Shown here piece by piece: positions 1 through 4,733 of a stretch of 8,336 bases of DNA. This DNA comes from CBDULQ01 sp965368115 (GTDB lineage: Bacteria; Pseudomonadota; Gammaproteobacteria; SZUA-229), in assembly GCA_965368115.1 (NCBI GenBank), contig CBDULQ010000167.1, positions 1 to 8,336 of the forward strand. The letters are read 5' to 3'. The position numbers and the translations under genes were made by a program. Below the pieces are notes generated by a model. The model was not told the origin of the DNA. It ran no database searches and was given only the letters and a program-made list of their open reading frames with translations. Position 1 is the first letter of the stretch; every line of letters starts with the position of its first letter.

Positions 1-581
1 CCCTGTTCCCCTGGCTCACGGTCAAAAAGAATGTCATGTTCGGCCTGGAAATGTCCGGCCACGGCAAAACCAATTCAGAAGAACAGGCTTTGCAGTGGAT
101 CGACCTGGTGGGCTTAAGCAAATTCGCCGATGCCTATCCGCATCAATTATCCGGTGGTATGAAACAACGCGTCGCCATCGCCCGCGCTCTGGCCAACCAG
201 CCGCGCATTTTGCTGATGGACGAACCCTTCGGCGCACTGGACGCACAGACCCGCGGTCGCATGCAGTCCTATCTGCATGAAATCTGGCAGAACATCGACG
301 TTACCATTCTGTTCATCACTCACGACCTGGACGAAGCGATCTACCTCGCCGATCGTGTGCTGGTGCTGAAAGCGCATCCGGGCGAAGTGCAGGAAGTGAT
401 CGAAGTGCCGGTCCCGCATCCGCGTTCACCGGATCAGCTATTGAGCCCCGAATTCCTCGCCACCAAGAAACGTCTGGAAGAACTGATTCATCCGCCGGAA
501 GCGGACGTCAGTCTCAACGAAGAACAGCTCAACATGGTGCGCATGGTCAGCGTGGACGACGAAGTGGAGAGCGTATTTTGA
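1..581 (+). CDS. ABC transporter ATP-binding protein, NitT/TauT type (5' end missing)
   Basis: This is the nucleotide-binding subunit of an ABC importer, a cytoplasmic ATPase that powers uptake through a membrane permease. The reading frame is open from the window edge (first full codon at 3) and starts inside the protein with LFPWLTV, the segment after the Q-loop, so Walker A lies upstream. Visible are the signature LSGGMKQR (147-170), Walker B ILLMDEP (207-227), the D-loop GALD (231-242) and the H-loop His in ITHD (codon 321-323). The sequence style matches the nitrate/sulfonate/taurine class, which is commonly found beside urea carboxylase genes; that association suggests guanidine, urea or a related nitrogen compound as substrate, but substrate cannot be read from an ATPase. 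A tail of about 60 residues follows the core. Its TGA stop overlaps the start of the next gene, so the two are probably translationally coupled. The permease and binding protein genes should lie upstream. Confidence 0.95.
   Translation, partial: LFPWLTVKKNVMFGLEMSGHGKTNSEEQALQWIDLVGLSKFADAYPHQLSGGMKQRVAIARALANQPRILLMDEPFGALDAQTRGRMQSYLHEIWQNIDVTILFITHDLDEAIYLADRVLVLKAHPGEVQEVIEVPVPHPRSPDQLLSPEFLATKKRLEELIHPPEADVSLNEEQLNMVRMVSVDDEVESVF
566..569 (+). promoter_or_regulatory. Ribosome binding site deciding a TTG start
   Basis: GGAG lies 8 nt before the TTG at 578-580. The next in-frame start, ATG 599-601, has no purine-rich sequence in front of it, so the TTG is preferred. Confidence 0.6.
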
Positions 582-1351
582 TCAAGTCATGGCATCAGAT
601 GACCTGGGAAGAGGTCGGCGACTATGTCGCATCCGGTCATGATGCGGCCATACTGCCGGTGGGCGCCACCGAACAGCATGGCCCGCACATGGGTTGCGGC
701 ATGGATGCGGAAATCGCCTTCCATCTGTGCCGTGCCGTATCGCAACAAACCGGCGTGGTGATGTTACCCACTCTGCCCTACGGTTGTTCGCTGGGTCATT
801 CGCAACGCTGGCCGGGTACGCTCGCGGTACAGCCTCACACCATGATCGATCTGGTCAAACAGATCGGCGACTGGGTTTACGCCTCCGGTATTCGTCGTCT
901 GTTCATTATCAACAGCCATGTTACCAATTTTGCCCCGCTGCGTTGTGCGCTTGAAATGCTGCGCGCGGAACACGACGACCTGATGGTTGCGGTGATCAAT
1001 TCCGGCACCATCAGCGAACGCGTTAAGGAACGCCATTTTCACGATGCCGACGACTGGCATGCCAACGAAGCGGAAACCTCGCTGATGCTGGCGCTGAAGC
1101 CGGACATGGTGATTAAAAATCGAATCGAAGACGCGGATGACGAAGATCGCACCGAAGACTGTGTGTTTTCGCATCCGGTCAACCGCACCAGTCGCAACGG
1201 TGTCACCGGCAAACCCAGCCTGGCCAGTCGCGACCGGGGTGAAGAATTATTCAAATGGATGGTTGAAGACCTGAGTACATTAATCCGCAAGGGCCTGGAC
1301 GAACAGCCGCCCCTGCCCCATTCCTATTTTGACAAGGTCGATGCGACCTGA
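578..1351 (+). CDS. Creatininase family protein (metal-dependent amidohydrolase)
   Basis: A 257-residue protein of the creatininase / creatinine amidohydrolase superfamily, whose members hydrolyse cyclic or linear amides using one or two divalent metals. The family hallmark PVGATEQHGPH is at residues 27-37, giving candidate metal ligands Glu32, His34 and Asp43 (equivalent to Glu34, His36 and Asp45 of creatininase). The second metal segment, usually NGHGGN, reads NSHVTN (residues 112-117, nt 911-928); His114 is kept but two glycines are lost. HANEAETS (161-168) supplies the usual late His and Glu ligands. The length is normal. The start is a TTG whose last two bases form part of the preceding TGA stop, with GGAG upstream; ATG 599 is the alternative and would remove seven residues. 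The substrate is unknown. Its position between a transporter gene and a guanidine-type catabolic set suggests an amide or guanidino-lactam substrate, which is inference only. It could instead be an amidase for another nitrogen compound. Confidence 0.88.
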   Translation: MIKSWHQMTWEEVGDYVASGHDAAILPVGATEQHGPHMGCGMDAEIAFHLCRAVSQQTGVVMLPTLPYGCSLGHSQRWPGTLAVQPHTMIDLVKQIGDWVYASGIRRLFIINSHVTNFAPLRCALEMLRAEHDDLMVAVINSGTISERVKERHFHDADDWHANEAETSLMLALKPDMVIKNRIEDADDEDRTEDCVFSHPVNRTSRNGVTGKPSLASRDRGEELFKWMVEDLSTLIRKGLDEQPPLPHSYFDKVDAT

Positions 1352-1353
1352 CC

Positions 1354-1357
1354 GGAG
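1354..1357 (+). promoter_or_regulatory. Ribosome binding site for the glutamine synthetase
   Basis: GGAG lies just after the creatininase stop and 10 nt before GTG 1368. It favours that GTG over the in-frame TTG 1329 or ATG 1341, which both lie inside the previous gene. Confidence 0.55.
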
Positions 1358-1367
1358 TTTGTTTACC

Positions 1368-2729
1368 GTGAAGACTGCTGAAGAAATCAAGGCTATCCAG
1401 CAACAACTGAAAGACCGGGGTGTGAAATACCTGGTCGGCGCCTACGTGGATATCCACGGCATCCCCAAAGGCAAGTTCGTGCCCATCGATCATCTCGAAC
1501 ACATGGCGCACGGCTCCGAGCTGTACACCGGCTATGCTCTGGACGGACTCGGCCAGGCACCCAATGACGACGAGATCGCCTCGGTGCCCGATCTCGACCA
1601 CATCATTCAACTGCCCTGGCAACCGGAAGTCGCCTGGATGCCGGCAGACAATACCTTCAAGGGCGAACCTTATGACATCAACACCCGTGTCGCGCTTAAA
1701 AAAGTATTGCAACAGGCGGCGGACATGGGCTTCGGTTTCAATCTCGGCATCGAGTGTGAAGTATTCGTACTGAACCAGGATGAGAACGGTAAACTGTCAG
1801 TACCCAGCAAGGACGACAAACTGGTCAAACCCTGTTACGACGTGCGTGGTTTCATGGATCAGTTCAACTGGCTGGACAAGATGGCCACCACCATCAACGA
1901 CCTGGGCTGGGATCTGTATTCGCTGGATCATGAAGACGCCAACGGCCAGTATGAATTCGATTTTAAATACAGCGATGCGCTGACCATGTGCGACCGGTTT
2001 ATTTTCTTCCGTTACATGGCCAAAGAATATGCCAAACAGGAAGGCCTGCTGGCCACCCTGATGCCCAAGCCTTTTGCCAACAAGACTGGTAACGGCGCGC
2101 ACTTCAATATGTCACTGTACGATTTGAACACCGGCGAAAACCTGTTTTCCTGCGACCCGAAAGACGATCCGCGCGGACTCGGCCTGACCGAGCTGGGCTA
2201 CCAGTTCATCGGCGGCATCATCAAACACGGTCGTGCCTTGTGCGCAGCATTTTCACCCACCGTCAACAGCTACAAACGCCTGGTTCGCCAGGGCAGCATG
2301 GCCTATTTCTCCTGGGCGCCGGTATTCAACTCCTTCGGTTCCAACAACCGCACCAACTCGATTCGCGTGCCCATGAACGGTGGCCGTTGCGAATCGCGTA
2401 ACGCGGACGGCGCGCTGAATCCTTACCTGGCCGCCACCCTGGCGCTGGCCGCCGGACTGGAAGGCATTCGCGAAGGCATCGACCCGGGACAACCGCAGGA
2501 TGACAATTTATACGAACTGAGCGATGCGGAACGTCGCGATCGCGGTATCGACTTCCTGCCGCAGACTTTGCAGGAAGCGGTACAGGCCTTTGCCGCCGAC
2601 CCCTTCGTCGAACAGACGCTGGGCAAGTCATTGAGTGACGAGTTCATCAAATACAAAACCGAGGAATGGCAAGCCTATCACCTGTCTGTTTCGGACTGGG
2701 AGATCGAGCGTTACAGCCATTTATTCTAA
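1368..2729 (+). CDS. glnT: Glutamine synthetase, type III (GlnT-like)
   Basis: A cytoplasmic enzyme of the glutamine synthetase fold that joins ammonia to glutamate using ATP; 453 residues from the preferred GTG start. Visible landmarks are the N-terminal beta-grasp region with DIHGIPKGKF, the metal-binding pair Glu129 and Glu131 in GIECEVF, NGAHFNMSL in the ATP/metal region, NSYKRLV, NRTNSIRVP and ESRNADGALNPYL in the glutamate and nucleotide site. The overall sequence style is that of the rhizobial GlnT / type III family rather than the main GlnA. NLYELS places Tyr382 where GlnA-type enzymes carry the adenylylated tyrosine, although the surrounding residues differ. Family relatives include gamma-glutamylmethylamide synthetases, so an amine other than ammonia is possible. 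It sits 16 nt after the creatininase and 2 nt before the regulator, and probably captures ammonia released by the downstream pathway (inference). A TTG at 1329 would add 13 unlikely residues. Confidence 0.92.
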   Translation: MKTAEEIKAIQQQLKDRGVKYLVGAYVDIHGIPKGKFVPIDHLEHMAHGSELYTGYALDGLGQAPNDDEIASVPDLDHIIQLPWQPEVAWMPADNTFKGEPYDINTRVALKKVLQQAADMGFGFNLGIECEVFVLNQDENGKLSVPSKDDKLVKPCYDVRGFMDQFNWLDKMATTINDLGWDLYSLDHEDANGQYEFDFKYSDALTMCDRFIFFRYMAKEYAKQEGLLATLMPKPFANKTGNGAHFNMSLYDLNTGENLFSCDPKDDPRGLGLTELGYQFIGGIIKHGRALCAAFSPTVNSYKRLVRQGSMAYFSWAPVFNSFGSNNRTNSIRVPMNGGRCESRNADGALNPYLAATLALAAGLEGIREGIDPGQPQDDNLYELSDAERRDRGIDFLPQTLQEAVQAFAADPFVEQTLGKSLSDEFIKYKTEEWQAYHLSVSDWEIERYSHLF

Positions 2730-2731
2730 TT

Positions 2732-3196
2732 ATGAGCAGCCCTAAACAACCGGTCAGTCGAATCAGTGTATCCTTACCCGAGCCTTTGCTGCGGGATCTG
2801 GACGCACTGGTCGAGGAACGCAAATTCGAAAGCCGCTCGCAGGCGCTGGCCAGCATGATCAATCAGCAGGTTACCGAGCACCGCTGCGAAGTGGGCGAGG
2901 AAATCATGGCCGGCACCATCAACCTGGTTTACGATCATTCCACGCCCGGTTTACAGAAACAGCTCAACGATCTGCAACATGAATATGTCGACGAGGTCAT
3001 CAGCTCACTGCATGTGCACCTGATGCATGCCAAGACCATGGAAGTGATCCTGGTGCAGGGCCCGGCGGCCAAACTGAAAATGATCGCCGAGAAAATGGAA
3101 GCCTGTCGCGGCGTAATTTACGGCAAGTTGCAGATGTCCGCTTCGTTACTGCCACCAGTACATCCCTTACCTATGCCCGAGGCCAACGAAGCATGA
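2732..3196 (+). CDS. NikR-like ribbon-helix-helix transcriptional regulator with altered metal site
   Basis: A 154-residue protein with an N-terminal ribbon-helix-helix DNA-binding domain (about residues 8-50, strand RISVSLPEP) and a C-terminal ACT-like NikR domain (about 58-140), a tetramer-forming regulator in the known family. Aligning by eye to E. coli NikR, the nickel ligands His76, His87 and His89 correspond to His83, His94 and His96 (the LHVH motif), but the fourth ligand, Cys95, is replaced by Thr102 (codon 3035-3037). It therefore probably does not bind nickel as classical NikR does; it may sense another metal or a different signal. The start ATG 2732 is chosen because it opens the domain and lies 2 nt after the glutamine synthetase stop. 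No good ribosome binding site precedes it, which suggests coupled translation. An in-frame ATG at 2666 would run inside the glutamine synthetase gene and is rejected. Its likely target is this cluster (inference). Confidence 0.87.
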   Translation: MSSPKQPVSRISVSLPEPLLRDLDALVEERKFESRSQALASMINQQVTEHRCEVGEEIMAGTINLVYDHSTPGLQKQLNDLQHEYVDEVISSLHVHLMHAKTMEVILVQGPAAKLKMIAEKMEACRGVIYGKLQMSASLLPPVHPLPMPEANEA

Positions 3197-3257
3197 TTTT
3201 TTTCACCATCGCATCAACGACGATGCGCGCACTCACTGAAACAACGGGAGATACTTA
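3197..3257 (+). other. Leader between regulator and DUF1989 genes
   Basis: This 61-nt gap starts with seven T residues directly after the regulator stop. It holds a perfect 6-bp inverted repeat (3210-3227) and the ribosome binding site of the next gene. No convincing promoter hexamers were seen. Confidence 0.6.
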
Positions 3258-3273
3258 ATGACAACGGCGTCAT
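3210..3273 (+). promoter_or_regulatory. Candidate tandem ACGR-loop hairpins, guanidine-II-like
   Basis: Two stem-loops lie 30 nt apart. The first (3210-3227) is CGCATC, then A-ACGA-C, then GATGCG, a 6-bp stem. The second (3258-3273) is ATGAC, then A-ACGG-C, then GTCAT, a 5-bp stem that contains the start codon of the DUF1989 gene. Both present the ACGR loop of guanidine-II (mini-ykkC) riboswitches, but in both the G-C pair that normally closes the loop is an A-C mismatch. The ribosome binding site sits in the linker. Two such matches in one short leader are unlikely by chance, and the next gap in the cluster has a canonical version. Against it: the second stem is weak and overlaps coding sequence, which is unusual for this class. 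It could be a variant riboswitch, a translational control hairpin pair, or coincidence. Confidence 0.4.
3246..3250 (+). promoter_or_regulatory. Ribosome binding site of the first DUF1989 gene
   Basis: GGGAG lies 7 nt before ATG 3258, a strong match with good spacing. It is in the linker between two candidate regulatory hairpins, so its exposure may be controlled. Confidence 0.75.
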
Positions 3274-4013
3274 CAACACCCCCACCCGGCACCCTGCTTT
3301 ACGAAGATCAACTGGCCCCGGCCTGTCACTGGTCATTGCGTATGCGCAAGGGTACGGTATTGAAGCTCACTGACGTAGAAGGCGGTGCCAACCTGGGTAT
3401 GCTGTTCTACAACCCGGAGAATTTGCTGGAGCGTTACAACGCACCGGATACACTGAAATGCCAGCATACCTTCAAGCTGACCAAAGGCCATTGCCTGTAC
3501 TCGGACATGGGCCGCATCTTCTGCTCGATTATCGAAGACAGTGTCGGCTGGCACGAAACCGTATGCGGCAACACCCACAAGCAGATGGTCTCCGAGAAAT
3601 GGGGCGAGCATAACTATCAGGACTATCGCAACGAATGGAACCAGAACGGGTACAACAGTTTCCTGGTAGAGCTGGCCAAGTACGGCCTGGGCAAGAAAGA
3701 CATGGCCGCCAACCTGAATCTGTTCAGCGCCGTCGAAGTGGACGACGCAGGCAACCTGCAATACCGCAGCGACAACAGCAAGGCCGGCGATAGCATCGAA
3801 CTACGTTTCGAGATGGACACCCTGGTGCTCATGCACACCTGCCCGCATCCATTGAATCCCGCAGCGGAATACCCACGCAAACCGGTGGCTTACCAGATTA
3901 TTCAGGGCGAGCCGGTCAGCGACGACGACTACTGCATGAACTCGCGCCCGGAAAACCAGCGCGGTTTCCAGAACAACGGCATCTACCATGCAGGAGGCTG
4001 CTGTCATGATTAA
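3258..4013 (+). CDS. Urea carboxylase-associated protein, longer DUF1989 paralogue (candidate carboxyguanidine deiminase subunit)
   Basis: A 251-residue DUF1989 protein, the longer of the two 'urea amidolyase/urea carboxylase-associated' proteins (UAAP1/UAAP2; which number applies is not certain to me). Published work re-assigned this pair as CgdAB, a two-subunit carboxyguanidine deiminase that turns carboxyguanidine into allophanate and ammonia. Visible family features are the LTDVEGGANLGMLFYN and RYNAPDTLK segments near the N-terminus, GWHETVCG with His99 and Cys103, GLGKKDMAANLNLFS in the middle, and MHTCPHPLNP with Cys195. Compared with its partner, the first cysteine of the DTCGRHD motif is Val96 here. 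No signal peptide is seen, so it should be cytoplasmic. The start ATG has GGGAG 7 nt upstream. The C-terminus ends in GGCCHD; these codons carry the ribosome binding site of the next gene, whose start lies 8 nt inside this one. Confidence 0.9.
   Translation: MTTASSTPPPGTLLYEDQLAPACHWSLRMRKGTVLKLTDVEGGANLGMLFYNPENLLERYNAPDTLKCQHTFKLTKGHCLYSDMGRIFCSIIEDSVGWHETVCGNTHKQMVSEKWGEHNYQDYRNEWNQNGYNSFLVELAKYGLGKKDMAANLNLFSAVEVDDAGNLQYRSDNSKAGDSIELRFEMDTLVLMHTCPHPLNPAAEYPRKPVAYQIIQGEPVSDDDYCMNSRPENQRGFQNNGIYHAGGCCHD
3992..3997 (+). promoter_or_regulatory. Perfect Shine-Dalgarno inside the upstream gene
   Basis: AGGAGG lies 8 nt before ATG 4006 and within the last codons of the preceding gene. It decides the start at 4006 over the in-frame ATG at 3988, which lies upstream of this site and has no comparable one. 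Confidence 0.85.
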
Positions 4014-4644
4014 GGAAAGCGCACTGACGCCGGAACAGGCCAGCTACCGCGAAGTGGTCGGCGCCGGCGATTATTTCATGAAAGTGGTCAAATCCGGCCA
4101 GACCTTCCGCATTCTCGACCTGGAAGGCAACCAGGCGGCGGACACCCTGTTCTACAATGCGGACGACCCCAGTGAACGCTACAGTGCCATGGACACCATT
4201 CGCGAACAGGGCAATGTCTATCTCACCACGGGCACGAAACTACTGTCCAACGAAGGCAATCTGATGCTGGAAATCGTCGCCGACACCTGTGGTCGCCACG
4301 ATACCCTGGGCGGCGCCTGCGCCACCGAAAGCAACACGGTACGCTACGCGCTGGAAAAGAAATGCATGCACGCCTGTCGCGACAGCTGGATGCTGGCGGT
4401 TGCCGAGAACGAACAGTTCGGTATGAGCAAACGCGACATCACTCATAACATCAATTTCTTCATGAATGTGCCGGTCACCGCCCAGGGTGGACTGACGTTC
4501 GAAGACGGTATCTCCGCGCCGGGTAAATATGTTGAAATGACCGCGCATATGGATACCATTGTACTGATATCCAACTGCCCGCAGCTCAACAACCCCTGTA
4601 ACGGTTACAACCCGACCCCCATCGAGGTACTGATCTGGGATTGA
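4006..4644 (+). CDS. Urea carboxylase-associated protein, shorter DUF1989 paralogue (candidate carboxyguanidine deiminase subunit)
   Basis: A 212-residue DUF1989 protein, partner and distant paralogue of the gene it overlaps by 8 nt; the overlap fits production of two subunits of one complex in matched amounts. In the reported CgdAB enzyme the two paralogues together deiminate carboxyguanidine to allophanate. Shared family landmarks are LDLEGNQAADTLFYN, RYSAMDT, DTCGRHDTLGGAC (Cys95, His98, Cys105), ALEKKCMHACRDSW, KRDITHNINFFMNVP, GKYVEMTAHMDTIVLISNCPQLNNPC (Cys191) and the terminal GYNPTPIEV. The conserved Cys and His residues may form a metal or catalytic site, and this subunit keeps more of them than its partner; assigning catalysis to it is inference. 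The start at ATG 4006 is supported by AGGAGG. No membrane or export segment is seen. Older databases call it a urea-degradation protein. Confidence 0.91.
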   Translation: MIKESALTPEQASYREVVGAGDYFMKVVKSGQTFRILDLEGNQAADTLFYNADDPSERYSAMDTIREQGNVYLTTGTKLLSNEGNLMLEIVADTCGRHDTLGGACATESNTVRYALEKKCMHACRDSWMLAVAENEQFGMSKRDITHNINFFMNVPVTAQGGLTFEDGISAPGKYVEMTAHMDTIVLISNCPQLNNPCNGYNPTPIEVLIWD

Positions 4645-4668
4645 CGCACGCGGCGCCAGGACTCCATC

Positions 4669-4715
4669 ACCGGGACGACCCGGTCGATCATGGTTAACCG
4701 GCGGGACGGCCCGCC
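4669..4715 (+). promoter_or_regulatory. Guanidine-II riboswitch (mini-ykkC)
   Basis: Two perfect GC-rich stem-loops lie in the 89-nt gap before the carboxylase. P1 (4669-4684) is ACCGGG, loop ACGA, CCCGGT; P2 (4700-4715) is GGCGGG, loop ACGG, CCCGCC. Each has a 6-bp stem and an ACGR tetraloop closed by a G-C pair, with the shared core GGGACGRCCC, and the linker is 15 nt. Tandem hairpins with ACGR loops are the defining features of the guanidine-II class, in which the two loops dock and bind guanidinium, usually switching on translation. P2 ends 18 nt before the ATG. This points to guanidine as the inducer, and probably the substrate, of the downstream enzyme. An operator made of two inverted repeats is the alternative, but the exact ACGR loops and the gene context make the riboswitch much more likely. 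Confidence 0.88.
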
Positions 4716-4733
4716 CACAACGAACACAAAACC

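Noticed and set aside
764..1174. 136-codon minus-strand frame
   Set aside because: Antisense shadow of the creatininase-family gene, with composition following the codon pattern of the + strand gene.
1329..1367. Longer glutamine synthetase from TTG 1329
   Set aside because: The added 13 residues lie mostly inside the creatininase gene and lack family similarity; GTG 1368 has GGAG upstream and begins the normal N-terminus.
2666..2731. Longer N-terminus for the NikR-like regulator from ATG 2666
   Set aside because: It would overlap 64 nt of the glutamine synthetase and add residues before the ribbon-helix-helix domain that the family does not have.
3172..3203. Seven-T run after the regulator stop as an intrinsic terminator
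   Set aside because: Only a 4-bp ATGC/GCAT stem with a 14-nt loop precedes it, and the strong hairpin lies after the T run, not before it, so it does not make a terminator on either strand.
4669..4715. Tandem inverted repeats as an operator for the NikR-like protein
   Set aside because: A 31-bp centre spacing on DNA is possible, but the exact ACGA/ACGG tetraloops with closing G-C pairs and a guanidine-type gene downstream fit the riboswitch class much better; not formally excluded.
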